DNA of 64,000 nt from Benincasa hispida (GCF_009727055.1 NC_052354.1:46313288-46377287); one strand, 5' to 3'; shown: positions 11,601 to 22,756, counted from the first letter of the stretch. Notes: a model not told the origin generated them from the sequence alone. Program-made: numbers and translations.

Positions 11601-12440
11601 AATCTTAGGCATAAAAGTAAATAGGTCTGAAAAGGGAATTTCTTTAGATCAATTTCACTATATAGAAAAGATTTTAAAGAAATATAATTACTTTGAGTGT
11701 AAACCAGCCTGTACTTCTTATGACCCTAGTGTCAAGTTGTTCAAGAACACTGGTGATAGTGTTAATCAATCTGAGTATGCAAGTATCATAGGCAGTCTTA
11801 GATATGCTACTGATTGCACGAGGCCTGACATAGCTTATGCTGTAGGAGTACTTTGCAGGTTTACAAGCATACCTAGTAAAGAGCATTGAAATGTTATAGA
11901 AAGGGTCATGAGATACTTAAAGAAAATCCAAAACCTAGGATTACATTATCAAAAGTTTCCCATTGTCTTGGAAGGGTTCAGCGATGTTGATTGGAACTCT
12001 CTTTCGAATGATTCAAAGGCTACAAGTGGCCATGTCTTTAATATAGGTAGCAGAGCTATCTCTTGGAAGTCCAAGAAACAAACTATTTTAGCCCAATCTA
12101 CGATGGAGTAAAAAATGATAGCCGCTAGTGAAGAAGCAAGTTGGCTTAGAAGTCTGCTATCAGAGATTCACTTATGGGAAAAGCCATTGCCAGCCATATT
12201 GATCCATTGCGATATTACTGCAGCAATCGCAAAAGTTCAGAATCGTTACTAACAGAAAGAGACATCAAATACGTCGTAAGCATAGTACCATTAGAGAGTT
12301 TCTCACTACTGGTGCAGTTAGAATTAATCATCACATACAGACTGATGAAAATTTGGCATATCTTTTGACAAAAGGACTGGCCAGAGAAAAGGTCTTCAGA
12401 ATCTCCGAAAGGATGGGACTCATGCTAATCGAAAGATGAA
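8607..12440 (+). pseudogene. Copy D2 Copia gag-pol polyprotein, decayed
   Basis: The polyprotein starts at the ATG at 8607, only 25 bases after the 5' LTR. Gag runs to about 9256, and a CCHC knuckle CFNCNKPGHMARNC lies at about 9362-9405. The protease active site reads W-W-I-D-I-G at about 9501-9518, where D1 and D3 have D-T-G, so the catalytic triplet is altered. Integrase HHCC motifs lie at about 9895-10,005. The longest open frame (10,064-11,386, 440 codons) covers the integrase core and the N-terminal half of reverse transcriptase, and ends at a stop that replaces a Trp codon. YVDD is at 11,494-11,505, after a one-base frameshift relative to D1. RNase H lies at about 11,760-12,260. Part of this copy is almost identical to D3 in inverse orientation. 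Confidence 0.85.
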
Positions 12441-13003
12441 TCATCGTGAGAAAAACCCAACCTGTAGACTGGAGATCCCAAGAAACAGGTTCAATGGGTA
12501 ATAACTGATCATGAGTGATATATAGTGAATCATGCTAAACCAAACACAGAGTTCCATTCCTATGACTTAAAGTCTGAGCATGATATCCTGAAGCGTAAGA
12601 AAGATTGAACTCAGTTCTTAATGAGATCTATACTTGATGAAAAGTGGGGTACCCCACTACAGGAGTACCCTTGATAGACTCACCTATGTGAATTTGGAAG
12701 TGAGGGTCGGTTCCTATGGAGTTTTTAGGCAAACACTCTAGAGCATTCACTAAACTGGGATTCACGTGCTAGGCCTTTAAAGCACGGGCTTTCGTATTAC
12801 ACCCTAATGACACTCTGTGTGAGATGCTGTTAGAGATAGAGTTCAAAACAAAGGGTTATTCTGGTATATTCTGAATCATCTATACTATGTAAAGGTTCAA
12901 GTCGTAAGACACCTTTGCTTATGCACAGTGTTGTATAGACTGAAACTGCTCGATGAAATTCTTTCCTCTCTTCTCGTTTTGTTTAAATTTCCAAGTGGGG
13001 GAT
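12441..13003 (+). other. Copy D2 3' untranslated region and polypurine tract
   Basis: Non-coding. It ends in the purine run AAGTGGGGGAT (about 12,993-13,003) directly before the LTR start TGTTGGG, the normal plus-strand primer position of a Copia element. Confidence 0.7.
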
Positions 13004-13455
13004 TGTTGGGTGAAAATTTATATTTAAAATGGTCCATTGACTATATTTAAAACGGTCCATTTATTATATTTAAAATGGTCTATTGATTATTTTTAAAATG
13101 GTTCGTTGATTAATTTTTAAAACGGTCCGTTGATTAATTTTAAAACGGTCCGTTTCGATGCTGAAGGCCTATAAAAGCGAGGCATTCAGCAGTTCGTGGG
13201 ACACATAATTCATTTTCATAATTCCCCACTTCATTTTCCTCTCCTTCTTCATCTTAGCTTTCTGAGTAGTGAGTTTATAAAGGGTGTATGTTCCAATTGG
13301 TAATGGTGCATTTCCGATCGGTTTTCATTTGGCTGTTTTATCCTAGAGACGACGTGGCAATTTTTAGATCTGCTTGCACATTTGGCCGCGAAACGTCTTA
13401 AATAGAGCGAGCTCCACGACTCAGCCTATAATGAGTTTTCGTTTTGCAGGTTTTG
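13004..13455 (+). repeat. Family-D LTR, truncated 3' LTR of copy D2
   Basis: The LTR starts TGTTGGGTGAAAATTT and carries five or six tandem, roughly 25-bp AACGGTCCGTTGATTA-type units (about 13,025-13,160) and a TATA box near 13,169. It stops after 'cgttttgcaggttttg', about 80 bases short of its expected CCAACA end. There it joins family-D reverse transcriptase sequence of opposite orientation. The junction shares TTTG (13,452-13,455) with both partners. Confidence 0.8.
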
Positions 13456-16277
13456 TCACTTTCATTGACCTTGAAACCTTTAGATAGGAAAGGTTGTCAA
13501 ATTTTTCATGCCATTACTTAGGAGCTTATTTTAGTCCATAGAGAGATTTGTCTAATTTACACACCTTATTTTCTTGACCATGGACAACAAAACACTCAGG
13601 TTGTTCCATGTAAATCTCTTCTTCAAGTTCACCATTTAGGAAAGCAGTTTTTACATCCATTTGATGTACTACGAGGTTATAAAGGGTAGTGAGAGAGAAC
13701 AGGACACGGATAGATGTAATTCTAGTGACAGGGGAGAAGGTGTCAAAGAAATCTACGTTTTCTCTCTGTCTAAAGCTCTTCGCAACTAACATGGCTTTAA
13801 ATTTGTCGACAATTTCGTCAGGTCTAAGTTTCCTTCTTAAGATCCATTTGCACCCTATTGCCTTACATCCTGGGGCTAGATTTACTAAGTGCCAAGTCCG
13901 ATTTGACTCAAGTGAGTCCATCTCATCATTTATGGATTTTTGCCATAGGTTGGCATCTACTGAGGACAGGGCAACTCTTAGATCTTTAGGGTCTTCTTCT
14001 ACATTGTAGGTTAGGAAGTCATTTCTGAAATCTTTGGCGATTCTAGCTATTTTGATTCTTCTAGGTTCTAGGTCAGTTTCCTCTCTAGGGTTAGGATTTC
14101 TAACTAGGGTTATACCATTTGAACCTGAGCCCCCACTATTCCTTGATTTAAAAGGAAACCTATCTTCAAAGAAGTCGGCATCATTTGACTCAATGATCAC
14201 TTGGTTCACTAAATCATAGAACCTATAAGCTTTACTATTTAAGGCATAACCCATAAAGACACATTCGTAAGCTCTACTAGTCAACTTTCTCCTTTTTGGG
14301 TCAGGAATCCTTACAAAGGCTAGACAACCCCATGTTCTAAAGTAGGACAAGTTTGATTTCTTATTCTTCAGAATTTCGTAAGGTGAAGTTTTATTCTTAG
14401 ATTTTGGGATTCTATTTGGGACATAACACACGGTAAGGATGATTTCACCCCACGAATAAGACGCGACTCTTGAACTAAGTAAAATAGCAACTACTAGCTC
14501 AGCTAAAGTTCTATTTTTCCTTTAGGCTTTTCCATTCATTTCAGGAGAATAAGATGCGATCTTTTCGTGTATTATTCCATGTGAGTTAAAGAATTCATTA
14601 AAACTGTCCGAGTCATACTCGGTTCCCCTATCACTACGAAGTCTTTTAACTTTTCTATTAAAATGATTCTCTATTTCAGAAACAAAAAGTTTGAAGGCAT
14701 CAAAAGCATCACTTTTGTTTTTCAGTAGGTATACAAAAGTAAAATCAGAGCAGTCGTCAATAAAAGTAATGAAATATCTTTTACTGTTCCTAGTCAATAT
14801 GCCATCAAATTCATCGTCATTAGAATGAATCAAATCTAGTAGCTCAGAATTTCTAAGTACAGATTTATGCGGAGTTTTAGTAATTTTAGTCTAACTACAA
14901 TACTCGCATTTATCAAAATCATTCGTGGATAACTTAAGTATCATTTCCAGCCTAATCATGTTACTAATTAAATTCTTATTCACATGACAGAGTCTAGCAT
15001 GCCAACTATTCATAGAGCACAGCATATACATAGAAGATTTCATTTTATTAAGGTCTAGATTTAATTTGAACATTACCTCAGTTGCATACCCTTTCCCTAC
15101 AAATACATATTTTTAGTAAGGGTATATAGGTCTGCCCTTATAGTTTGAGTAAACCCGGCTTTGTTGAGGAGATAACCTGAAACCAAATTCTTTCGAATCT
15201 CTAGAGTGTGCAGAACGTCCTTCAACATGAGAGTCTTCCCAGATGTAAACTTCAGTTCCACCTCGCCGGTTCTAGCAACTTTCATGGAGTGGTGATCTCC
15301 CAACGGAATATTCTTATCCTTAGTTTCAGTATAAGTTTTAAATAGACTAAGGTCATGACTGACATGGCGCGTCGTGCCAGTGTCTATCCACCACCCTTCA
15401 TAACCACCGATCACATTTACTTTTGTGATCATGGCAACTAACGACCAGTATGACGACGCCTGCTTCTACAGTTCCTAGCCATGTGCCCAGGTTTATTACT
15501 AATAAAGTAGAGGAACTGTGTCGTTTCTCCTAAAGGGGGCTTCTATTTTTTCTGTTGGTTCTGGTTGCTAGAGCCACGATTCTGACCTTTCCTCTTTGCC
15601 CCCTTAGGTTTTTTTATCAGGTTTTACCACGGCAGATGCGGGTTTCCTAGGTACTGCGTTCACCTCCTCCCTCTGGTCCTGCTTCCGGGCTTCCTCCTCG
15701 ATCCTTAGCTGGGCTATAAGACTCTTCAAGAAGATCTCCTTGGTCTTATGCCTCAAAGTGTTCTTAAAGTCCTTCCACAAGGGGGGCAGTTTATCAATAA
15801 TAACAGCAATTTAGAATTGTTTGTCTAGAGACATACCTTTAGTAATTATCTCGTGTGCTATCTTCTGAAGTTCATGGGATTAGGCCTTCACTGATTTGTC
15901 ATCCGTCATCTGGAACTTGAGATAACGGCTAACCACATATTTCTTCGACCCGACCTCCTCGGTGTCATACTTCTTTTGTAGGGCATCCCAGACCTCCTTC
16001 GCTGTCTTCATTGTACTGTACTAGTCATACAGATCATCAGTCATTTAAAATGAAATTCTTACATAGAAACTCTTTCCTCCTAGTTAGCAGCTTATTTTAT
16101 CTATTGTTAAGTTGGCTCTTCTAAAGGGATGATCGACTTAGCGCTGGTACAAGCTTCGACCACTTCCTTGATGGTGAGGAAGAACAACATCTTTTGCTTC
16201 CATCGCTTGAAGTTCGCTCCTTCGAATCGGAATGGATGGTTAAGGTCAGATATCTCATTGTTGCTACTGAGGGCCAT
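13456..16277 (-). pseudogene. Copy D3 Copia gag-pol polyprotein, truncated and decayed
   Basis: This is the minus strand from the ATG at 16,277. Gag extends to about 15,640, and the CCHC region (degraded) lies near 15,480-15,520. The protease reads WWIDTGTTRHVSHD near 15,360-15,405. The integrase zinc finger is near 14,895-15,000 and the core lies at 14,450-14,833. The longest frame (14,431-13,526) covers the end of integrase and the first part of reverse transcriptase. The copy is cut off inside reverse transcriptase at 13,456, before the YVDD motif, so the rest of RT, RNase H and a 3' LTR are missing. The segment 13,810-14,520 is nearly identical to D2 in inverse orientation, while the parts outside it differ more. 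Confidence 0.85.
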
Positions 16278-16302
16278 TGATGATGTCGAAACGTCTTAAA
16301 AT

Positions 16303-16784
16303 TGTTGGAAACGGCAGGGTCCTCAGAACGACGAACTGTAAACCGTCAATGCACGGCGATCAAGCGAAGAGCAAAACCTGCAAAATAGAAACTCGTTATA
16401 GGCTGAGTCGCGGAGCTCGCTCTCTTTAAGACGTTTTGCGGCTCTTCCCAAGTGTGTAAGCAGGTTTGAAAATTGCCACGTCGTCCCCGGGATAAAACAA
16501 CCAAATGAAAACCGATCGAAAATGCACCGTTACCGATCGGAACGTACACCCGTTCTAAACTCACTTCTCGGAAAGCTAAGATGGAGGAGGAGAGGAAAAT
16601 GAAGTGGAGAATTAAGAAAATGAATTCTGTGTCTCACGAACTGCTGAAGGCCTCGCCTTTTATAGGCCTTCAACATCGAAACGGATCGTTTTAAAAAATT
16701 AATCAACGGACCGTTTTAAAAATAATCAACGGACCGTTTAAATATAATCAATGTACTATTTTAAATATAAATTTGTACCCAACA
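16303..16784 (-). repeat. Family-D LTR, 5' LTR of copy D3
   Basis: The plus-strand ends are TGTTGGAAACGGCAGGG and TACCCAACA, giving intact 6-bp terminal inverted repeats. U3 carries repeats of 'aatcaacggaccgtttt' (about 16,680-16,750). The right flank ATCTC (16,785-16,789) matches the left flank of D1. Confidence 0.85.
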
Positions 16785-17664
16785 ATCTCAAATCCAGACC
16801 TGATTGTGAAGCTTAAATCTAAGAACGAATGAAATAAGAGTGAAGAAATGTGAAGAACGAGAGAAACAAATAAATGCAAAGGAGAACTTTGGCCGAATAT
16901 GTCTACGCGAAGAAGACGACTTGCAGCTTGTGGACAAACCAGCGCAAGGCGAGGGCAATTTTGAAATAAGTTGACCGATCAAAATTTATCATATATGCAA
17001 TTATTTTAAAAGTGTGCTATATTACTAATCTTTAACACTAATATTGCTACCCATTACCATTTTTGTTTCAATTAAGTAATAAGAAATTGATATTAACAAA
17101 TTGGGATGATTGGCCTGTTTGGGCTACAGATACAACGGCCCCGATCTTCAACTCCCCGGCCCAAAGCAAACCCACCACAGACTTCTAAAAAAGCATTAAA
17201 CAAAGTAAAACGAAAAACCCTAAACGCAAGGACCAGGGTGTCGTCGATTCATCCAATTTGCAGCTGTTTCCTCTCCTTCAAAGTCCAGAGATTTTATTGG
17301 AGGTCTTGTAGTTTCATCTTTCGGGCTGCGCATTGATTGGAATTCCGAGGTCCTTGTTAGGTTCCGGGTCCTACGTCTTTCGCGAGTCGGCAGCTTTCAT
17401 GAACCAGCATTTTGTTGTGAACAGTGCTATAGTATTCAAGCTTCGGTCGATCTCAGCTCTCTTGAATAAAAGGAGGGATTTCATATTAGTTATGCGAGTT
17501 AGAATTTACATTTCATTCATTCCATGAAGTGTAGAGATTGGAAGCAAATATCGGACACACAATCTGAGAGACCTAGCAGAATACCTGGATGTAAACGGGC
17601 AAGGATTGTGATTGAGAACATATGGGAAGATAGAGCAGAGCCCAGTGATGGCGTGGGGCTGCAG
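16785..17664 (+). promoter_or_regulatory. Upstream region and probable 5' UTR of the PPR gene
   Basis: There is no separate gene that I can support. The first part continues the host sequence interrupted by the D composite. Short open frames at 17,106-17,336 and 17,333-17,527 have no recognisable domain. The frame of the PPR gene itself is open back to 17,524, but the extra 47 residues are acidic and polar and look like translated leader. No TATA box stands out. Confidence 0.4.
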
Positions 17665-19308
17665 ATGACTCTCTTATTCTTCTCTAGCCGTACCTACAGG
17701 TTTCGAGCCTCCAATTTCTCCATTGCCCAGTTTTATAGCCTTGCAGACGGAGTATCACGCGCTCGACCTTTTTGTGATAGAGAGGTATTACGAAACCCGG
17801 AGACTTGGCTAGTGAAGGTTGTCTGCACTCTCTTTTTTCGATCGATTTCCCTGAATGCTTGTTTTGGTTATCTAAGTAGAAACTTGAACCCTTCAATCGC
17901 TTTCGAGGTTATTAAGCGGTTTAGAGATCCCTTACTGGGTTTGAAGTTTTTTGAGTTTAGTAGAACCCACCTGAGCATTAAACATACTTTTAATACTTAT
18001 GATTTGCTTGTGAGGAATCTCTGTCAAATGGGTCTCAACGATTCTGCAAAAATTGTGTTTGATTGCATGAGGAGTGATGGGATTTTGCCGGATAGTTCCA
18101 TTGTAGAACTCATGGTGTCTTCATACGCTCAAATGGGAAAGTTAGATTCTGCCAAAAATTTTCTTAATGAGGTTCACCGTTATGGTATTAAAGTTAGTCC
18201 TTTTGTATACAATAACTTGTTGAATATGTTGGTCAAGCAGAACCTAGTAGATGAAGCTGTCTTACTATTCAGGGAGCACTTGGAACCATATCTTGTTCCA
18301 GATGTTTACAGCTTCAATATTCTAATTAGAGGATTGTGCAGAATTGGAAAAATTGATAAGGCTTTTGAGTTTTTCCAAAATATGGGAAATTTTGGTTGCT
18401 TTCCTGACATTGTTTCATATAATACGCTTATAAATGGGTTTTGTAGGGTTAATGAGATTAGTAAAGGGCATGATTTGCTAAAAGAAGTTCTGTCAATAAA
18501 AGGGGTTTCACCAGATGTTGTAACCTACACATCACTTATATCAGGCTATTGCAAATTGGGTGATATGAAGGCAGCTTCTGACCTTTTTGACGAGATGGTT
18601 AGTTCTGGAATCAAACCCAACGACTTCACTTTCAATGTCCTCATTGATGGTTTTGGTAAGGTTGGAAACATGAGATCTGCTTTAGTCATGTATGAGAAAA
18701 TGCTTCTTCTTGGCTGTCCACCAGACGTGGTTACAGTCACTTCCTTGATCGATGGCTATTGTCGGGCAGGTGAAGTGAATCAAGGTTTGAAGCTCTGGGA
18801 GGAGATGAAAGTAAGAAACCTGTCTCCAAATGTGTATACTTATGCTGTTCTCATCAATGCTCTCTGTAAGGAAAATAGAATACAGGAGGCGAGAAGTTTT
18901 CTGAGGCACTTGAAAGTGAGTGAGGTTGTTCCCAAACCATTTATTTATAATCCTGTGATTGATGGGTTTTGCAAGGCTGGAAAGGTGGATGAAGCAAATG
19001 TTATAGTTGCTGAGATGCAGGAGAAGAAATGCAGGCCAGATAAAATAACATTTACCATTCTCATTATTGGCAACTGTATGAAAGGGAGGATGGTGGAAGC
19101 AATTAGCACTTTTTATAAGATGTTGGAAGTCAACTGTATTCCAGATGAAATAACTATTAATTCTTTGATATCTTGCCTTCTGAAGGCTGGAATGCCTAAT
19201 GAAGCCTCTCAAATCAAACAAGCTGCTGTAGAGAACCTGAACTTGGGTTTGTTATCGTTAGGAAGCCCACTTACAAAAAAATCTTCATGTGTGCCAGTTG
19301 CTGTTTGA
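17665..19308 (+). CDS. P-class pentatricopeptide repeat protein, probably mitochondrial
   Basis: The intronless frame encodes 547 residues from the ATG at 17,665. An upstream in-frame ATG at 17,524 would give 594. I prefer 17,665 because the protein then begins MTLLFFSSRTYRFRASN, an Arg/Ser/Phe-rich, acid-free sequence typical of an organelle presequence, whereas the 47 residues before it are acidic. About twelve consecutive 34-36-residue PPR motifs follow, beginning at HTFNTYDLLVRNLCQMG and ending near the C-terminus, in helical pairs such as DVVTYTSLISGYCKLGDMKA. There is no E, DYW, SMR or LAGLIDADG domain, so it is a pure P-type RNA-binding protein acting in organelle RNA stability, splicing or translation. 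It most resembles the Arabidopsis AT2G06000 product as I remember it. Its RNA target is unknown. Confidence 0.88.
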   Translation: MTLLFFSSRTYRFRASNFSIAQFYSLADGVSRARPFCDREVLRNPETWLVKVVCTLFFRSISLNACFGYLSRNLNPSIAFEVIKRFRDPLLGLKFFEFSRTHLSIKHTFNTYDLLVRNLCQMGLNDSAKIVFDCMRSDGILPDSSIVELMVSSYAQMGKLDSAKNFLNEVHRYGIKVSPFVYNNLLNMLVKQNLVDEAVLLFREHLEPYLVPDVYSFNILIRGLCRIGKIDKAFEFFQNMGNFGCFPDIVSYNTLINGFCRVNEISKGHDLLKEVLSIKGVSPDVVTYTSLISGYCKLGDMKAASDLFDEMVSSGIKPNDFTFNVLIDGFGKVGNMRSALVMYEKMLLLGCPPDVVTVTSLIDGYCRAGEVNQGLKLWEEMKVRNLSPNVYTYAVLINALCKENRIQEARSFLRHLKVSEVVPKPFIYNPVIDGFCKAGKVDEANVIVAEMQEKKCRPDKITFTILIIGNCMKGRMVEAISTFYKMLEVNCIPDEITINSLISCLLKAGMPNEASQIKQAAVENLNLGLLSLGSPLTKKSSCVPVAV

Positions 19309-19548
19309 TGAGGTCCATTGTGGAAGTGGACTGAGAATTTTTGGCCTGCAACAACTGGGAAATGTGCTCCTGTTCCGTGCCATATCACAAAGTAAGCGAG
19401 TGAAGGATGAGACAAGTTGACTACTAATAGACGGTTAGGACATTTACACCGACTCTAGTTTCTTAAGGCTGAATGGCACCAATGGTAGTACTACCAACTG
19501 TGCATGTTCAACTTAGGATGCTTTTTTTCCCCTCCTTTCTGTGTATGT
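19309..19548 (+). other. Probable 3' UTR of the PPR gene
   Basis: There is no coding signal. The sequence follows the PPR stop directly. No exact AATAAA occurs close by, so the polyadenylation site cannot be placed. Confidence 0.3.
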
Positions 19549-19580
19549 GGGTGCGGGGTGGGGTGGGGTGGGGTGGGGAT
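19548..19580 (+). repeat. GGGGT tandem run, G-quadruplex candidate
   Basis: Five consecutive GGGG runs are separated by single T bases (GCGGGGTGGGGTGGGGTGG and onward). The sequence meets the usual pattern for an intramolecular G-quadruplex on the plus strand, about 240 bases after the PPR stop codon. Confidence 0.75.
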
Positions 19581-22500
19581 AGAAACGTCCTCCCGAAATT
19601 TTTTATCAATATTTCATAGATTTTTTAGTGTTCGAGTTCTCATTCTAAAAGGGTTTAAAGCTCTCTGTCTGAATCCAATGACAATGGTCGCCATATGATT
19701 TCTTTGAACATGCTGATCATAGGCAAAACTTGGAATTCTGAATGAAAAATAATCGAAGAGAGGTGCGCTGAAGCCGATAAGGCATTATTCTTCGGCGGAT
19801 TTGCGCTTGTTCTCACACGGGATTATTTTTATCATTGTTGGTGATTCTGGCAAAGTTTAGTAGGTTAGTTACTTGAAGAAATGCAGATGACCTTAGACCA
19901 TCTTGTGGTTTAAGAGAGAGGAAATCAGCGTTGGGATAGGCATAGGTTTTTGGTCATTTCCTTTCGCCTTTAATAATTATATAAAATAAATGTAAGGATT
20001 ATTATATATCTCGAGTTGACTTGATTCAGCTTGACCGGAATACTCTTATTTTATGTAAACCTGAATTATATAGCATACATAGCAATACTCTCTCTATTCG
20101 GGTCTGGTGCAGGGATTATGGTGGCATCGTTCCCATGAAAAAAGAATATTTAGGGGGTGATTTTAGGGCCATTTTGAATTACACCCAAAGTGCTTAAAAC
20201 CCTTTTTAAAACTTAATAACCCTTTTGAAAAGCATTTGAAAAGTTATTACAAACTGGCATTTAAATGATATATCTCCAGTTCTCATCTGAAACTGATGGG
20301 TCGATTAAACATGTGTGGAATTACTAAACCTGAAGTCAAATTTGCAGCCAATGTGGGAGCGAAATATTTAGGCTGAATATAAATGGTAGTCAAACCTCAA
20401 GAGGCAGGGTTTCTTTTGTTGACCGTTGTGGCGGTGGTGGCGGCGGCGACGGATACGTTGAGGCTTCTGCCGCCGTTTGAGACCGTTTTCAGTCAGTGGC
20501 CAACTAAAAAACGCGTTAACCTTTGTCTATTAAATTACTAATTAATAATCTTTTAATCGTTAATTAAAAAGCTGTAAAATGGAAGAAGTGAAATAAGTAT
20601 GGCAGTGTTATGTTTTGTTTTGTTTTTATCCTATGAATGGAATACCCTTGCTAAAATGCTAGCTATCGAACCCAGATCTGAACACATAAAAACTTGCAGG
20701 CTGAATTATAAAAGAAGAGAGAATATATCAATTTATACTCTAAATATTGGGATTTGCATTAATAATTGTATCAATTTTCCTTTTAAAAAAATAATTGTGG
20801 CAATTTAAACTATGAACTTTTGTGAGTGTATCAATTTACATCCCCATTCAAACATTTTTTTTTCAATTAAACTATTAAATTGTCATAAGTAAATTAATTA
20901 AGACCATTTATTAAAGTCTTCTTTCAAAATCATCATTGTATCAATTCTTATACCCGTGAACTTCTTCAAATGTTAGATTAACAGCATGGATGATTTTTAA
21001 AGGAAATTCTAATTTAAAGTTCAATTTAATTTGCTTATGAAAGTTTAGAGGTTTAATTGATAAAATTACGAATTAAACAGGATATTTTTCAAACGGATAT
21101 TTTTTCAAACGAAACATAATTGAGTATATAAATTGGCACACATACGAAATACCTTTATTCTTTCATTCTAAAGTTGCAACTTTACTTTTGATATTTCGTA
21201 AACCTTTAAGAACTACCTAAAAAAGTAAAAATCCTTTAAAATATATATAAAAAATGATGAAGTGACTTTGAAACAATGTGACAATGACTAAAAACGGTTC
21301 CTTGAATTTAGTAAAAAAGAACAACACTTAGACGCATATGACTTTTCATCCAACATTCTTCCAATTTGAAGGTAATTTTAAAACGTTCATGACAAGTAAA
21401 AATAATATCATAAATTTTGATAGAATAAAAGTAATTTTTTTTTTTTAAAAAAAGACTAATGGTAAAATATAAGGTATTTTTGACAACTTAGTCAAACATT
21501 TATCAACCAATGCTGTGGAGAAATATTCTGCAATTAAAAGAGTAAAAGAATGTATGGAATGTTCCATTTATAGAATTGGAAGGACTTGGGAGGCTGATTG
21601 GGAGAGTTTGTCGTAGTCAAATTATGGCCTCTGCCTTCACGCGTTTTTACAAATCTTAATGTTTTTTTCTCTGAGAAGATACAAATTAATGTTAGAAAAA
21701 ACGAAGGGTTCAATTTTCATCTAGAATATTATATATTCACGATAATGCCCCTTGACTTTGAATAATGAATAATCATCCAATCCGGGGCCCACCTCCTTCA
21801 CCCGCTACCACTACTCTCTCGTTTGTTCCTCATATTCACACCATCGGCATATCAAGATTCCTCCCTCTATCTCTCTCTCACTCCATCATAACCCTTAGGA
21901 AAAAATTTGAGTAATTCCTTAAATGCATCTATGATAAGTATTGTTTAATAAAATATTATTACGTAGTAATTTTATTTTTTAAAAATGATCATTTTTTAAT
22001 TTCTTTTTTATAATGAAAAAAAATAGAAAACATATGAGTTAGGTGCAGCCTAATAATTACTCTTACAATTATCCTTTCATTTGTCAAAATTATAGCCGAC
22101 GCGTTTTTACTATTTAAAACACTTCTTTTCTTTTCTTTTTTTTCTACAGATTTTTATCACCCAAAATTTTTTTAAAAAAAACTTGTATTTCTTTTGATAA
22201 TATAGATGTAAAAAGTTTTTTTTTTGTTATACAAAAAGTATAATTAGGTACCGCTTAATAATTTATAAATAAATAACCAATCATTTTTTTAGAATAATTA
22301 GAAAGGAGAGATTTTAACCAAAGAGCTTTTAGTTACTAGAATAATATAGATGAGTTGTGGCCGCTTTGATTTGAAATTGTTCACTTACTTATCGAATTAA
22401 ACGACGTTTATCTTATTATGAATCCTCTTGTACTCTTGGTGTTGGTTGATATCATGGGTGGAGCTATGTAAGATATAAAATGGTGTTATACGGTTATACC

Positions 22501-22756
22501 CATGTGTTAGATTAGGGTGAAACAGTGTTGAGGAATATAAGCTGGAAATAAGCACGTGATGGAGCAGTTGTTATGTGATACAGGGTGTCAAAAGACTCGA
22601 AACACAGAATATAATAATGAAAATAATAATAATGACAAAATTGAAGGAGGAGGTAATTGAGTGTTTTTGGTTTTGGGTTAGGAAGGCCGCGGCTGCATCC
22701 TTGTTTTAAGAGTGCGTGGATTTGGAATCAGAGAAGAAAGAAAGTAGGAAATAGGA
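19581..22756. other. Intergenic region, no gene seen
   Basis: AT-rich DNA with only short chance frames. There is a small GC-rich patch of GGC/GGT repeats near 20,425-20,480, homopolymer tracts (for example near 21,435 and 22,135), and a CT-rich stretch near 21,855-21,885. The last few hundred bases must include the promoter of the kinase gene, but I see no distinctive element. No transposon ends were recognised. Confidence 0.4.

Larger units (their letters stand above)
2656..16784. mobile_element. Composite of three Copia family-D copies (-,+,-) with TSD ATCTC
   Basis: Five LTRs of one family and three gag-pol regions form the order LTR / pol-gag(-) / LTR / LTR / gag-pol(+) / truncated LTR / truncated pol-gag(-) / LTR. 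The outermost LTR ends carry the family's terminal TGTTGG...CCAACA repeat, degraded to TATTGG on the left. They are flanked by the same five bases, ATCTC, at 2651-2655 and 16785-16789. That implies one original minus-strand insertion later rearranged by acquisition of the inverted middle. The inner junctions are at 8122-8126 (head-to-head) and 13452-13455 (4-bp microhomology TTTG). All copies are inactive through frameshifts and stops. Confidence 0.75.

Noticed and set aside
13689..14219. Plus-strand frames of 106 and 61 codons, also seen inverted at 10,678-11,208
   Set aside because: They are antisense shadows of reverse transcriptase in D3 and D2; their duplication reflects the near-identical pol tract, not a gene family.
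17106..17527. Two short plus-strand frames upstream of the PPR gene
   Set aside because: No similarity to known domains; more probably 5' UTR or promoter.
18546..19415. Minus-strand frames of 64, 179 and 68 codons
   Set aside because: Antisense to the PPR coding sequence and its 3' end; Cys/His/Phe-rich compositions typical of shadow frames.
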